DNA of 64,000 nucleotides, taken from positions 602,032 through 666,031 of the forward strand of contig NZ_WMBT01000001.1 of NCBI RefSeq assembly GCF_009708075.1, given 5' to 3'. A model generated the notes under the pieces. The model did no database searches and was not told where the DNA came from. It was given only the letters and a program-made list of their open reading frames with translations. Positions 34,348 to 44,300 of this stretch are shown here, in pieces. Source of the DNA: Paracoccus lichenicola. GTDB lineage: Bacteria; Pseudomonadota; Alphaproteobacteria; Rhodobacterales; Rhodobacteraceae. Every line of letters starts with the position of its first letter. Position 1 is the first letter of the stretch. A program made the position numbers and the translations under genes.

Positions 34348-34994
34348 AGGTCGCCTTCCCCGTCGCCCCCGAACCGGACGCAGAAACCGCCGAGGCCGCG
34401 CGCCTGCTGTTCGCCGGTCCCGTCGATTTCCTGAAAGGCGTGGTCGCCATGGACGGCCTGCCCCCCGCCGACCGCCCCGAGGTCTGCTTCGCGGGCCGCA
34501 GCAACGTGGGCAAGTCCAGCCTCATCAACGCGCTGACCGGCCGCAAGGGCATCGCGCGGGCGTCCAACACGCCGGGGCGCACGCAGGAAATCAACTACTT
34601 CACCCTGGGCGACCACGGCTATCTGGTGGACCTGCCCGGCTACGGCTTTGCCAAGGCCCCGGTCGCGATTGTCGCCAAATGGCAGGCGCTGCTCAAGAAC
34701 TATCTGGCGGGCCGCCCCACCCTGCGCCGCGCCTTCTGCCTGATCGATTCGCGCCACGGGGTGAAACCCGTGGATCACGAGATCATGACGCTTCTGGACA
34801 AGTCCGCCGTGCCCTTCCAGGCGGTGCTGACCAAGATCGACAAGCTGGGACCGAACGCCCTCCAGCCGGTGATCGACCAGGTCGAGGCGGAATTGCAGAA
34901 ACACCCCGCCGCCTTCCCGCAGATCGTGGTGACATCCTCGGACAAGGGCCAGGGCATCGCGACCCTGCGCGCGATCATCGCCGGCCTCGACTGA
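34344..34994 (+). CDS. engB: Ribosome biogenesis GTPase EngB (YihA)
   Basis: 216 residues. G1 is GRSNVGKSSL, G2 NTPGRTQ, G3 DLPGYG, G4 TKID and G5 near VVTSSDKG. It acts in late 50S subunit assembly. ATG 34344 overlaps the previous stop (ATGA). Confidence 0.95.
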   Translation: MKVAFPVAPEPDAETAEAARLLFAGPVDFLKGVVAMDGLPPADRPEVCFAGRSNVGKSSLINALTGRKGIARASNTPGRTQEINYFTLGDHGYLVDLPGYGFAKAPVAIVAKWQALLKNYLAGRPTLRRAFCLIDSRHGVKPVDHEIMTLLDKSAVPFQAVLTKIDKLGPNALQPVIDQVEAELQKHPAAFPQIVVTSSDKGQGIATLRAIIAGLD

Positions 34995-35054
34995 ACGCGT
35001 CTGGACTGACCTGCCGATGCATCCTAGGGTCCGCGCGTCACACAGGGGCCAAGG

Positions 35055-35969
35055 ATGAGAAAGCAGAACATGAACCGTGACTGGACCGCCACCGCCAGAA
35101 CCCTTTCCGAGGCCCTGCCCTATCTGCAACGCTATTCCGGCGCGGTGGTCGTGGTGAAGTTCGGCGGCAACGCCATGGGCGACGACGACGCGATGGCCGA
35201 ATTCGCCCGCGACATCGTGCTGATGAAGCAGGTCGGCATGAACCCGGTCGTCTGCCACGGCGGCGGGCCGATGATCAACGAACTGCTGGCCAGGCTGGGC
35301 ATCGAAAGCACCTTCGTGCGCGGCAAGCGCGTGACCACCAAGGAAACGGTCGAGGTCGTGGAAATGGTGCTGTCGGGCCTCGTGAACAAGCGCATCGTCC
35401 AGGCCATCAACGACGCGGGCGGGCGCGCCGTGGGCATCAGCGGCAAGGACGACGACCTGATGGTCTGCGAGGCGGACGACCCCGAACTGGGCTTCGTCGG
35501 CCGCCCGGTCGAGATGAACGTCCAGATCATCCGCGACCTTTACAAGGCGGGGCTGATCCCGGTCATCGCCCCCGTCGCCACCGGCATGAACGACAACGAG
35601 ACCTTCAACGTCAACGGCGACACCGCCGCGGGCGCCATCGCGGGGGCGCTGCGCGCCGACCGGCTGCTGCTGCTGACGGATGTCGCGGGCGTCAAGGACA
35701 GGAACGGAGAGGTCCTGACCCAGCTCCACCCCGACCAGGTGCGCGCCATGATCGCCGACGGCACCATCGCAGGCGGCATGATCCCCAAGACCGAAACCGC
35801 GCTGAAGGCCCTGCAGGACGGGGTGCGCGCCGTGGTGATCCTGGACGGGCGCGTGCCCAATGCCAGCCTGCTGGAACTCTTCACCGAACATGGCGCGGGC
35901 AGCCTGATCCGGTCCACGCCCCCCAGCACCCGGCCGCGCGGACTGCGGCAAGGGGACGTGTCGCTGTAA
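35055..35969 (+). CDS. argB: Acetylglutamate kinase
   Basis: 304 residues. [11 protein letters not shown] (Lys for phosphate binding), [12 protein letters not shown] and [18 protein letters not shown] are amino-acid kinase signatures of ArgB. It phosphorylates N-acetylglutamate in arginine synthesis. The start is ATG 35055; ATG 35070 ([11 protein letters not shown]) is possible. The last ~15 residues (after [10 protein letters not shown]) are a short extension. Confidence 0.95.
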   Translation: MRKQNMNRDWTATARTLSEALPYLQRYSGAVVVVKFGGNAMGDDDAMAEFARDIVLMKQVGMNPVVCHGGGPMINELLARLGIESTFVRGKRVTTKETVEVVEMVLSGLVNKRIVQAINDAGGRAVGISGKDDDLMVCEADDPELGFVGRPVEMNVQIIRDLYKAGLIPVIAPVATGMNDNETFNVNGDTAAGAIAGALRADRLLLLTDVAGVKDRNGEVLTQLHPDQVRAMIADGTIAGGMIPKTETALKALQDGVRAVVILDGRVPNASLLELFTEHGAGSLIRSTPPSTRPRGLRQGDVSL

Positions 35970-36049
35970 TTCCACGCATCGCCTTGCCGAATGCACGGTG
36001 GAATGGCAGGCTGCGTTCACATTCGGGTTGAAACGGGGGCTGCCTGCAC

Positions 36050-36568
36050 ATGACACCGCTTGGACATCGACGGCTGATCCTGACGCGCCACGCCAAGTCG
36101 GCCTGGGATGATCCGGCCCTGGCCGATCACGACCGCCCGCTGAACGACCGCGGCCGCCGTTCGGCCCTGGCCCTTGGCGACTGGATGGCCTCGCGCGGCT
36201 ACGAACCCGAGGAGGTGTTGTGTTCGTCCGCCGCCCGCACGCAGGAAACCTGGGCCGTGATCGCCAGCGCGCCGCTTGAAGTGCGCCCGGTCCTGCGGAT
36301 CGAGCCGGGCCTGTATCAGGCGGGACCGGAAAGGATGCTGTCGGTCCTGAAGACGGCGACCTATCCGACGGTGATGATGCTGGGCCACAACCCCGGCATT
36401 TCCGAATTCGCGGCGCTGCTGCCCGCGCGCCTGCCGATGGATCCCGATTTCCGCCGCTATCCCACCGGCGCCACGCTGGTGGTCGATTTCCAGGCGGACA
36501 GCTGGTCGCAGATCGAACCCGGCCAGGGCAGCGTGATGGATTTCGTCCGCCTCGACGGACGGCGCTAG
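36050..36568 (+). CDS. sixA: SixA-like phosphohistidine phosphatase
   Basis: 172 residues of the histidine phosphatase superfamily. LTRHAKSAW is the RHG catalytic motif, DRPLNDRGRRSA the second conserved block, and LGHNPGISEFAALL holds the C-terminal His. SixA removes phosphate from His residues in phosphotransfer proteins; the target here is unknown (ptsP in this window is an obvious but untested idea). It ends before an intergenic terminator repeat. Confidence 0.85.
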   Translation: MTPLGHRRLILTRHAKSAWDDPALADHDRPLNDRGRRSALALGDWMASRGYEPEEVLCSSAARTQETWAVIASAPLEVRPVLRIEPGLYQAGPERMLSVLKTATYPTVMMLGHNPGISEFAALLPARLPMDPDFRRYPTGATLVVDFQADSWSQIEPGQGSVMDFVRLDGRR

Positions 36569-36584
36569 GCTTTCACCTTTGTCC

Positions 36585-36689
36585 AAATATCCTCCGGGGG
36601 CTTCGAAGCGCCCGGAAAAAGGTCCAGTGGACCTTTTTCAGCTGAGAAGGGGCCGGCAGGCCCGAGCGGGGGGCGAAGCGCCCCCGGCC
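36585..36689. repeat. Intergenic repeat, copy 2 (~100 bp, with two-way terminator)
   Basis: Nearly identical to 956-1056, with a few substitutions and short indels. Again it lies between convergent genes (sixA and bztD). Confidence 0.75.
36615..36639. terminator. Two-way intrinsic terminator between sixA and bztD
   Basis: The same 25-base palindrome as at 983-1007, arms GAAAAAGGTCC/GGACCTTTTTC. It follows the sixA stop by 46 bp and the bztD stop by 54 bp. Confidence 0.75.
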
Positions 36690-36693
36690 TTCT

Positions 36694-37482
36694 TCAGTGC
36701 CCCAGGATCTGGCTCAGGAACAGCTTGGTCCGTTCCGACTTGGGATTGTTGAAGAACTCGTAAGGCTCGTTCTGCTCGACGATCTGGCCCTGGTCCATGA
36801 AGATCACCCGGTTCGCGACGGCCTGGGCGAAGCCCATCTCGTGCGTCACGCACAGCATGGTCATGCCCTCCTCGGCCAGTTCGATCATGGTGTCCAGGAC
36901 CTCCTTGATCATCTCGGGGTCAAGGGCACTGGTCGGTTCGTCGAACAGCATGATCCTGGGCTGCATGCACAGGGACCGGGCGATGGCCACGCGCTGTTGC
37001 TGACCGCCGGACAGCTGGCCCGGATATTTCCCGGCCTGCTCGGGGATCTTGACCTTTTCCAGAAACCGCATGGCCGTTTCCTCGGCCTGCCGGCGGGGCA
37101 CCTTGCGCACCCAGATGGGCGCCAGCGTGCAGTTTTCCAGCACCGTCAGATGCGGGAACAGGTTGAAGTGCTGGAACACCATGCCGACCTCGGACCGGAC
37201 CTTGTCGATGTTCTTGATGTCGTTGGTCAGCTCGATCCCGTCCACGACGATATGGCCGGACTGGTGTTCCTCCAGCCGGTTGATGCAGCGGATCAAGGTG
37301 GACTTGCCCGATCCCGACGGCCCGGCGATCACGATGCGCTCGCCCCGATGCACGGTCAGGTCGATGTCGCGCAGCACGTGGAAATTGCCGTACCACTTGT
37401 TCATGTTGCGGATGTCGATGGCGATCTCGTCGCTGACCCGCATCTGGCTGCGGTCGATGGGGCGGGTGCTGTTGTCGCTCAT
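36694..37482 (-). CDS. bztD: Glutamate/aspartate/glutamine ABC transporter ATPase BztD
   Basis: 262 residues. Walker A is GPSGSGKST, signature [14 protein letters not shown], Walker [14 protein letters not shown]-loop VTHEMGF. It powers uptake of acidic amino acids and their amides. ATG 37482 (MSDNSTRP) is chosen. It is last gene of bztABCD, 10 bp after bztC. Confidence 0.95.
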   Translation of the reverse strand: MSDNSTRPIDRSQMRVSDEIAIDIRNMNKWYGNFHVLRDIDLTVHRGERIVIAGPSGSGKSTLIRCINRLEEHQSGHIVVDGIELTNDIKNIDKVRSEVGMVFQHFNLFPHLTVLENCTLAPIWVRKVPRRQAEETAMRFLEKVKIPEQAGKYPGQLSGGQQQRVAIARSLCMQPRIMLFDEPTSALDPEMIKEVLDTMIELAEEGMTMLCVTHEMGFAQAVANRVIFMDQGQIVEQNEPYEFFNNPKSERTKLFLSQILGH

Positions 37483-37492
37483 GGCGGTGTCC

Positions 37493-38947
37493 TTACCTGT
37501 GGTCGCGTGCCAAGCGGCGTTCAAGATACATCGAATAGCGCGACATGCCGAAGCAGATCAGAAAGAAGATGAAGCCCACGAAGATGTAAGGCTCCCAATA
37601 GATGCCCTTCCAGCTGGTGCTGGCGCGCACCGCGTCGGACATGGACTTCAGCGGGTCGTAAAGGCCCACGAAGGTGACAAGCGTGGTGTCCTTGAACATG
37701 CCGATGAAGGTGGACACGATGCCGGGGATGGAAATCTTCAGCGCCTGCGGCAAGACGATCAGCCGCTGCGCCTTCCAGTAGTCCAGGCCCAGGGCGTCGG
37801 CGGCCTCGTATTGGCCCTTGGGCAGGGCGGCCAACCCGCCGCGGATCACCTCGGCCATGTAGGCGGCGGAAAACAGCGTCACCATGATGATGACGCGCAG
37901 GATGATGTCGAAGGTGGTGCCCGGCGGCAGGAAATAGTTCAGCAGCAGGGAGGCCACGAACAGCAGCGCGATCAGCGGCACGCCCCGGATGAACTCGATG
38001 AAGATCACCGCCAGCGTCTTGACCAGGAACATGTCCGACCGCCGCGCCAGCGCCAGCACGATGCCCAGCGGCAGCGACATGACGATGCCCGCCACGCCGA
38101 TGGTGATCGACAGCAGGAAGCCGCCGAACCGGTCCGAATCCACGGCCGGAATCGCCAGCGAGACGATGCCTTGCGCGTCCCGCGACGCATCGCCCGCAAA
38201 GACGATCCACCAGACCAGCGGCACGACCAGCGCCGCGACCGTCGCGACCAGGGCAGAGACGCGGCCAAGCAGCCGCCAGGCGATCCAGCCCAGCACGGGT
38301 CCCGCCAGCACCATGATCGGTCCCCAGGCCGAGCCGCCCCACAGGAACCACACCCCCATCAGCGGATAAAGGACCGAAAAGACCAGCAGCCAAGCCACAT
38401 GCCGTTCCGAGATCAGGATCGCGCCGACCAGCACCACGGCGGCAAAGACCAGCCAGGCGGCAGGCGCGCCCAGGGTCGCCATCAGCCACAGCGTCAGCAC
38501 GGTGGTCAGCACCAGCACGATGCGCCGGATCCCGGCCGATTCCGAAAACAGCACCGGCGCCAGGGCCACGAACAGCAGGCCAAAGGTCATGGTCGGGCGC
38601 CAGTACAGCTCGACCGGGTAGAAGCCGAAGACATACTGGTTCCAGCGTTCCCGGATCACCGCCCAGCAGGCGCCGCGCGCGCCTTCGCCCCAGGTTTCCG
38701 CGATGATCCGGCGGCAGTCGGCCAGGCTGTCCGCGTTCCAGACGGAATGGGAGAACCAGTCCCAGAAATGGCTGGCCACGAACCAGACGATCAGGACGCC
38801 CAGGATCGTCAGGATCGTGTTCAGCGGTCCCGAAAACAGGTTCTGCCGCAGCCAGCGGACCGCGCCCGCTTCCTTGATCGGCGGATCGGCCGGGGGCAGC
38901 ATGGTGTCGCGGACAAAGGGAACGGTCTGGGCGTGGGTTTCGCTCAT
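37493..38947 (-). CDS. bztC: Amino-acid ABC transporter permease BztC
   Basis: 484 residues, longer than most polar amino-acid permeases because the first ~270 residues hold extra membrane segments. The standard HisMQ permease domain has [16 protein letters not shown] and the EAA loop [19 protein letters not shown] that contacts BztD. It pairs with BztB as the channel. There is 1 bp between its start and the bztB stop. Confidence 0.93.
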   Translation of the reverse strand: MSETHAQTVPFVRDTMLPPADPPIKEAGAVRWLRQNLFSGPLNTILTILGVLIVWFVASHFWDWFSHSVWNADSLADCRRIIAETWGEGARGACWAVIRERWNQYVFGFYPVELYWRPTMTFGLLFVALAPVLFSESAGIRRIVLVLTTVLTLWLMATLGAPAAWLVFAAVVLVGAILISERHVAWLLVFSVLYPLMGVWFLWGGSAWGPIMVLAGPVLGWIAWRLLGRVSALVATVAALVVPLVWWIVFAGDASRDAQGIVSLAIPAVDSDRFGGFLLSITIGVAGIVMSLPLGIVLALARRSDMFLVKTLAVIFIEFIRGVPLIALLFVASLLLNYFLPPGTTFDIILRVIIMVTLFSAAYMAEVIRGGLAALPKGQYEAADALGLDYWKAQRLIVLPQALKISIPGIVSTFIGMFKDTTLVTFVGLYDPLKSMSDAVRASTSWKGIYWEPYIFVGFIFFLICFGMSRYSMYLERRLARDHR

Positions 38948-38948
38948 C

Positions 38949-40205
38949 TCACCGCTCCTTCAGCTTGACGCTTGCGTTGAAGATGTTCATCCCGGTCGAG
39001 ATGATCAGGCTGAGCACCAGATAGACCCCCATCATCAGCAGGATGGATTCCAGTTCCCGTCCCGTCTGGTTCAGCGTCGTGCCGCCCAGCGTGCCCTTGA
39101 TGTCCATGTAGCCCACGGCAATGGCAAGGGAACTGTTCTTGGTCAGGTTCAGGTATTGGGAAATCAGCGGCGGGATGATCACCCGCAGCGCCTGCGGCAG
39201 GATCACCAGGTTCATGGTGCGGCCCGGGCGCAGGCCCAAGGCAAAGGCGGCCTCGCTTTGGCCACGGCTGACGGCCAGGATCCCGGCGCGGACGATCTCG
39301 GCGATGAACGCGCCGGTGTAAAGCGTCAGCGCCAGCCACAGCGCGACCAGCCCGTTCTGGACGTTCAGCCCGCCGGTGAAGTTGAAGCCGCGCAGCTGCG
39401 GCGGGATCATGTGCAGGCCGAAATACCAGATCAGCAGCAGCGACGGCACCGTCATGACGCCCAGGCTCATCCACCAGGTGGTGGGGCGGACGCCTGTCCG
39501 GTCCTGCACCCGCTGCGCCCAGGCGGCGATCATGCGCCGGACGATCCAGCCCGCGACCAGCACCACGACAAAGGCGATGGTCGCCCAGTTGAAGGTGATG
39601 CGCGCGCCCAGATCCAGGCTGCCCGGATCGTTGGTCATCGCCAGCGTCGGAATGGCGGTATAGCGGTTCGTCAGCGCCACATGGTCGAACAGGATCATGC
39701 TGGCCGCGGGATCGTCGCCCCGAAAGGCGTTCGGCGGCGGCATCACCTCGGTGAAGATCGCGAAGACGATCAGGATCCACAACAGCAGGGGCACGTTGCG
39801 GAACGCCTCGACATAGACGGTCATCAGCCGCGCGATCAGCCAGTTGTTCGACAACCGCGCCACGCCCGCGATGATGCCCACGACGGTGGCCGCGATGCAG
39901 CCCAGGATCGACACGATCAGCGTGTTCAGCAGGCCGACAAAGGCCGCGCGCAGATGCGTGTCGTCCGAGGTATAGGGGATCGGCGTCTGCGGGATGTCAT
40001 AGCCCGCGCGCTGCCACAGGAAGCCGAAGTCGAAATCCTTGCCCATGGCCGCGAGGTTGCGGACCGTGTTGTTGACCAGCCACCAGGCCAGCGCCATCAC
40101 CAGGATGAACACGATCACCTGGAAGGTCATCGACCGATAGCGCCGATCATGGATCAACATGCTTGGCCGGAACGGCGGATTCGCCGAGACCATAACGTCC
40201 GTCAT
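38949..40205 (-). CDS. bztB: Amino-acid ABC transporter permease BztB
   Basis: 418 residues. It has several N-terminal membrane segments, a periplasmic insert with TSDDTHLRAAFVG, and the C-terminal EAA motif AAFALGLRPGRTMNLVILPQ. With BztC it forms the pore. ATG 40205 (MTDVMVSA) is preferred; upstream codons lie in the gap after bztA. Confidence 0.93.
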   Translation of the reverse strand: MTDVMVSANPPFRPSMLIHDRRYRSMTFQVIVFILVMALAWWLVNNTVRNLAAMGKDFDFGFLWQRAGYDIPQTPIPYTSDDTHLRAAFVGLLNTLIVSILGCIAATVVGIIAGVARLSNNWLIARLMTVYVEAFRNVPLLLWILIVFAIFTEVMPPPNAFRGDDPAASMILFDHVALTNRYTAIPTLAMTNDPGSLDLGARITFNWATIAFVVVLVAGWIVRRMIAAWAQRVQDRTGVRPTTWWMSLGVMTVPSLLLIWYFGLHMIPPQLRGFNFTGGLNVQNGLVALWLALTLYTGAFIAEIVRAGILAVSRGQSEAAFALGLRPGRTMNLVILPQALRVIIPPLISQYLNLTKNSSLAIAVGYMDIKGTLGGTTLNQTGRELESILLMMGVYLVLSLIISTGMNIFNASVKLKER

Positions 40206-40312
40206 TCTTCTACCCCTGCAGCCGGTCATGCCTTGTGGTGGCAGCGTTTGTCGCAACCGGTCTTGTCATGCGAAAGGGGCGCATCTGCGCCCCCCAGCGT
40301 TGCTGCGATGCC

Positions 40313-41329
40313 TCAGCGGAAGGGCATCGCGTACATCAGGCCGCCCTGCGTCCACTGGGCGTTCAGCCCGCGCGCCAGACCGATGGGGGTCTGCTCGCCG
40401 ATATTGGCCGCGAAGATCTCGCCATAGTTGCCGCTGGCCATGATGGCGCGCTTGGCCCATTCCTTGTCCAGCCCGATCATCGCGCCCAGGTCGTCGGTCA
40501 CGCCCAGAAGGCGCTGAACCTCGGGGTTCTGGGACGAGGTGGTCAGTTCCTCGACATTGGCCGAGGTGACGCCGTATTCCTCGGCCGCGATCAGCGCGTA
40601 AAGCGTCCAGCGGACGATGTCGCCCCAGTTGCTGTCGCCGTGGCGCACCGCCGGTCCCAGCGGTTCCTTGGAAATGATCTCGGGCAGGATGATGTGGTTT
40701 TCGGGGTCGGCAAAGGCCGCGCGGGTGGCCGCCAGGCCCGATGCGTCGGTCGTATAGGCGTCGCAGGCGCCGGCCATGTATTGCTGCTCGCCCTCGGCAT
40801 TGCTGTCGATGTTGACGGGCGTGTAGGTCATGTTGTTGGCCTTGAAGTAATCGGCCAGGTTCAGTTCCGTGGTGGTGCCGGTCTGGATGCAGACGGTCGC
40901 GCCGTCCAGTTCCTTGGCCGAGGTCACGCCCAGGTCCTTGTTCACCATGAAGCCCTGGCCGTCATAGTAATTGACGCCGATGAAATCCAGCTTCAGGTCG
41001 GTGTCGCGCGAAAACGTCCAGGTCGAGTTCCGCGCCAGCACGTCCACCTCTCCGGACGACAGGGCGGTGAACCGCGTCTGGCCGGTGGTGGGGACGTATT
41101 TCACCTTTGTCGCATCGCCCAGGACGGCGGCGGCGACGGCCTTGCAGATATCGACATCGAAGCCCGTCCAGTTGCCGTTCGCATCGGGTGCCGCAAAACC
41201 GACGAGGCCCGTGTTCACGCCGCAGTTCAGCTCACCGCGCGCCTTCACGTCGGCCAGCGTGTCGGCCATGCCCGCACCCGCCATCAGCGTGACGGCGGCG
41301 ACGGAACCCAGAAAAACCGAAGTATTCAT
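40313..41329 (-). CDS. bztA: Glutamate/glutamine/aspartate/asparagine-binding protein BztA
   Basis: 338 residues. The signal peptide MNTSVFLGSVAAVTLMAG ends at about AGMA. The family 3 solute-binding fold follows with FDVDICKAVAAAVLGD and the specificity region ARNSTWTFSRD. It captures amino acids in the periplasm for BztBCD. It is first gene of the operon and 107 bp before bztB, a usual gap allowing extra expression of the binding protein. Confidence 0.95.
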   Translation of the reverse strand: MNTSVFLGSVAAVTLMAGAGMADTLADVKARGELNCGVNTGLVGFAAPDANGNWTGFDVDICKAVAAAVLGDATKVKYVPTTGQTRFTALSSGEVDVLARNSTWTFSRDTDLKLDFIGVNYYDGQGFMVNKDLGVTSAKELDGATVCIQTGTTTELNLADYFKANNMTYTPVNIDSNAEGEQQYMAGACDAYTTDASGLAATRAAFADPENHIILPEIISKEPLGPAVRHGDSNWGDIVRWTLYALIAAEEYGVTSANVEELTTSSQNPEVQRLLGVTDDLGAMIGLDKEWAKRAIMASGNYGEIFAANIGEQTPIGLARGLNAQWTQGGLMYAMPFR

Positions 41330-41435
41330 TTCTACCCCTTTGTTGGTGCCGCCGTCGCAGGGATCCCGCGGGCGGCGCCCGGACCTTGCCGGCCGGGCTT
41401 GTCTTCCGGAAGCCCGCACAGGGCATCCCATGGGC

Positions 41436-41466
41436 AACATAGTGCCGATCCTTCCCGGTGCGTCAA
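41436..41466 (-). promoter_or_regulatory. Possible promoter of bztABCD
   Basis: Minus strand TTGACG (41466-41461), 19 bp, TATGTT (41441-41436). An alternative -10, CTATGT, gives 18 bp. It lies ~110 bp before the bztA ATG. A CGGGCTT/AAGCCCG hairpin at 41394-41416 lies in the leader. The spacing is long, so this is tentative. Confidence 0.4.
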
Positions 41467-41492
41467 GCGCATCGCCCACAGGCCGGGCAGTT

Positions 41493-42206
41493 TCACCTGC
41501 GGCGGGACAGATGCCACAGGCGTTCGGCGACCAGCATCGCCGCCTTGCGGCTTTCGGCGGCAGCCTGCGCCTCGTCGTCCCGGCCCCAGTGTTCGGCCTG
41601 GAAATCCTCGTCGATGCGGGACAGGCGGAAGGCCGTTTCCGCGTCGATCCGGTCCCGGATGACTGCCAGGCCCAGGATCAGCGATCCGGGCAGCGTCACG
41701 AGATCGTGCAGCGCCGTGAGGCCGAAGGCGTCCAGCTCCGCAAGATGCCCGTGCAGCCGCGCCAGGGCCTGCGGATCCTGCCCGACCGGAATGACGCCAT
41801 GGGTGATGCGCAGGGGGGCGCGCAGGTCGGTCGCGGCCCAATCGACCAGGGGGTCCCAGGCCTCGGCCTGCCGGCGGGCCAGTTCGGCAGGCTGGTCTGC
41901 GCGATAGCACAGCAGGTCGGTGCCGCCATATTCCGCAAGCATGACCGCAACGGCGGCAAATTGAGGAGTGACCTTTTCCACCGCGGAATTGGCCGCGCGG
42001 GTCAGGGGCATGGTGTTGGGGTCGATCACGTCGGCCTGCGCGTCCCATTCGGCCGCGACCGCCTGCGCCAGGCCCTCGGTCGGCAGCAGCAGCGGCAGCT
42101 TGCCGGGGGTCCGCAAGGGCCGGTCGTCCAGCGCCACCTCGAACCCGTCCCCGGACGGCCGGACCCCGGACGCCTTCCAGAACCGCCGTGCCTTCCATTC
42201 GGTCAT
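41493..42206 (-). CDS. ATP12-family F1-ATPase assembly chaperone
   Basis: 237 residues. MTEWKARRFWKASGV, DDRPLRTPGK and AAEWDAQADVIDPNTMPLTRAANSA are the ATP12 signatures. The family, found in mitochondria and alphaproteobacteria, chaperones the F1 alpha subunit. Its start overlaps the HAD gene stop by 4 bp. It ends the rarA-crcB-rluC-HAD-ATP12 series. Confidence 0.9.
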   Translation of the reverse strand: MTEWKARRFWKASGVRPSGDGFEVALDDRPLRTPGKLPLLLPTEGLAQAVAAEWDAQADVIDPNTMPLTRAANSAVEKVTPQFAAVAVMLAEYGGTDLLCYRADQPAELARRQAEAWDPLVDWAATDLRAPLRITHGVIPVGQDPQALARLHGHLAELDAFGLTALHDLVTLPGSLILGLAVIRDRIDAETAFRLSRIDEDFQAEHWGRDDEAQAAAESRKAAMLVAERLWHLSRRR

Positions 42207-42855
42207 GATGCCCACCTTGCCACTGCCTGGCCCAAATCCCTGAAATCCGCCGCCACGAAGGCCGCCCCCGAGGCCGTCAGCGCCTCGGGGGCATGATACC
42301 CCCAGCCGACGCCGAAACCCGTGATCCCGGCGGCACGCGCCATCTCCATGTCGAAGCTCGTATCCCCGATCATCACCGCGTCCCGGGCGTCCACGCCTGC
42401 CTCGGCCAGCGCCGCCAGCAGCATTGCCGGATGGGGCTTCGAGGGATGATCGTCCGCCGTTTGCAGGCTGACGAACCGCCCCTCCCATGCGCCGCGATCA
42501 TGGCCGCCAGCCCGCGCCGCGACTTGCCGGTCGCGACCGCCAGCAGGAGGTCGCCGCGCGCGGCCAGCCCGTCCAGGCAGTCCAGCGCGCCGGGGTAAAG
42601 CGGCGCGGCCTGCGCCATGCGGGCCTGCATGAAGGCCGAACGATAGGCTTCCACGATGCGCGCCTGCGTTGCCGCGTCCTGCCCGGCGGCCAGTTGCGCC
42701 ACCGCGACCGGCAGCGACAGACCGACGATCCGCAACACCGCCTCTGGCGGCAAGGGGGTCAGGCCGGCGGCTTCAAAGGCGGCGGTCATGGCGCCGTGGA
42801 TGTGATGCTGGCTGTCCACCAGCGTGCCATCGACATCGAAGACGACCAGCTTCAT
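42203..42855 (-). pseudogene. HAD-IA hydrolase with internal frameshift
   Basis: MKLVVFDVDGTLVDS opens a HAD phosphatase (phosphoglycolate phosphatase-like). The cap and motif II (AVATGKSRRGL) follow in the same frame to about 42489. The rest, WEGRFVSLQTADDHPSKPHP and motif IV MIGDTSFDMEMA, continues only in the -1 frame from about 42487. The two halves together make an ordinary ~217-residue HAD protein. About two bases seem missing (or one extra) at CATGGGAGGGG. This could be a real disrupted gene, a sequencing error in a G run, or a slippage site. The start and end overlap both neighbours (ATGA), so the operon form is intact. Confidence 0.8.
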
Positions 42856-43907
42856 TCGACATCCGCGAAGGGATCGTCGGGCACGTCGTTTTCCTGCCAG
42901 CCCACCGTCTTCCACGTCCGCGCCATGTGATCCGGCAGGGGCGCGGTCAGGGTGATCCGCTTCTTGGTGATCGGATGGTCAAAGCTGATGCTGCGGGCGT
43001 GCAGGTGCAGCTTCTTGCTGATCTCTCCGCCCAACTGCGCCCCCCAGCCGTCGCCCAGGTTTTCCTGCCCCGAGCCGCCGTATTTCCCGTCGCCCACGAT
43101 CGGATGGCCCAGTTCGGCCATGTGCGCGCGCAACTGGTGCGTCCGGCCCGTGACCGGCACCAGGGCGCACCAGCTGGCGCGCGTGCCGAGCGCGTCCAGC
43201 ACGGCATAGTCGGTGGTCGCGCGCTTGGCCCCTTCGGTCGCGTCGATGTCGCGGGGGTGGACGGCGATCATCTTTTCGTTGTCGCCGCGCCCACCGCCGC
43301 CCTTGACCAGGCCAAAGCGGATCGTGCCCATGCGCGGATGCGGCACGCCCGCCACGGCGGCCCAATAGATCTTGCGCGTAGTGCGCGACCGGAACGCCTC
43401 GGACAGCGCACGCGCCACCCGGTCGGTGCGCGCCAGCAGCAGCACGCCCGAGGTGTCCTTGTCCAGCCGGTGCACTAGCTTGGGCCGGTCCTTGAAGCCG
43501 AACATCAGCGCGGTGGTCAGCCCGTCCACATGCCGATCACCCTGCCCGCTGCCGCCCTGGCTGGGCAGGCCCGGCGGCTTGTTCAGCGCGATGATGTGTT
43601 CGTCCTTCCACAGGACGGCGGCCTGGATCATCTGCTGGTCCGTCTCGGACACGCGCGGGCCGATGGGCCGTTCCTTGGCCTGGGCCGGAATGGTTGCGGC
43701 ATCGGGCAGGGGCGGGATGCGGACCTCCTGCCCCGTCTCGATGCGGGTCGCGGGCTTCACCCGCCCGCCATCGACGCGGATCTGGCCGGTGCGGCACAGC
43801 TTTTCGATGGCGATCTGGCCAAGCTGGGGAAACTTCTTCCTCAGCCAGCGGTCGAGGCGCTGTTCGCCCTCGTCCCCGCCCACGCGGATGGTCTGAACGC
43901 CGCTCAT
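42852..43907 (-). CDS. rluC: RluA-family 23S rRNA pseudouridine synthase
   Basis: 351 residues. An S4 domain (residues ~15-80, QRLDRWLRKKFPQ) is followed by the RluA catalytic domain. HRLDKDTSGVLLLAR holds the catalytic Asp, and VTGRTHQLRAHM is the second family motif. By length and S4 domain it fits RluC (positions 955/2504/2580 in E. coli); the exact target is inferred. ATG 43907 is used. It overlaps crcB and the HAD gene by 4 bp each. Confidence 0.88.
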   Translation of the reverse strand: MSGVQTIRVGGDEGEQRLDRWLRKKFPQLGQIAIEKLCRTGQIRVDGGRVKPATRIETGQEVRIPPLPDAATIPAQAKERPIGPRVSETDQQMIQAAVLWKDEHIIALNKPPGLPSQGGSGQGDRHVDGLTTALMFGFKDRPKLVHRLDKDTSGVLLLARTDRVARALSEAFRSRTTRKIYWAAVAGVPHPRMGTIRFGLVKGGGGRGDNEKMIAVHPRDIDATEGAKRATTDYAVLDALGTRASWCALVPVTGRTHQLRAHMAELGHPIVGDGKYGGSGQENLGDGWGAQLGGEISKKLHLHARSISFDHPITKKRITLTAPLPDHMARTWKTVGWQENDVPDDPFADVE

Positions 43908-44269
43908 GCGAAAATCCCCTGGCCGATGGTCATGCCCAGTGCCACAGCAGCCAGCGACAGCAGCACCGATCCCGCGACATAGATCGCGGCCAAGCCCCCC
44001 TGCCCTCGTTCCCACAAGGTCAGCGCGTCCAGCGAGAAGGCGGAAAAGGTCGTGAAGCCGCCCAGGATGCCGGTCAGCAGCAAGGGCGCCCAAGGTCCGC
44101 CGCGCTGCGCCAGCACGGCCGCCAGCAGGCCCATGACAAGGCTGCCCGCGACGTTGACGGCGAAGGTCGCCAGCGGAAAGCCCTGCGCAGGCAGCGCGCG
44201 ATAAAGACCAAGGCGCGCCACCGATCCGATGGCTCCGCCGATGGCGACCTGAAGATATGGGTTCATCAT
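43904..44269 (-). CDS. crcB: Fluoride channel CrcB/Fluc
   Basis: 121 residues with four membrane segments. GGAIGSVARLGLYR and NVAGSLVMGLL (pore Asn) and GGFTTFSAFSLDAL (the Phe box) identify Fluc channels. They work as antiparallel dimers that release cytoplasmic fluoride. MMNP gives two possible starts three bases apart. No fluoride riboswitch lies in the 31-bp gap to rarA, so regulation follows the operon. Confidence 0.93.
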   Translation of the reverse strand: MMNPYLQVAIGGAIGSVARLGLYRALPAQGFPLATFAVNVAGSLVMGLLAAVLAQRGGPWAPLLLTGILGGFTTFSAFSLDALTLWERGQGGLAAIYVAGSVLLSLAAVALGMTIGQGIFA

Positions 44270-44300
44270 GGCGGCTAACTGTGGTGGCGCGGGAACAAAG

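Noticed and set aside
44270..44300. Fluoride riboswitch ahead of crcB
   Set aside because: Only 31 bp separate rarA and crcB, too short for the riboswitch, and no conserved pseudoknot elements are seen.
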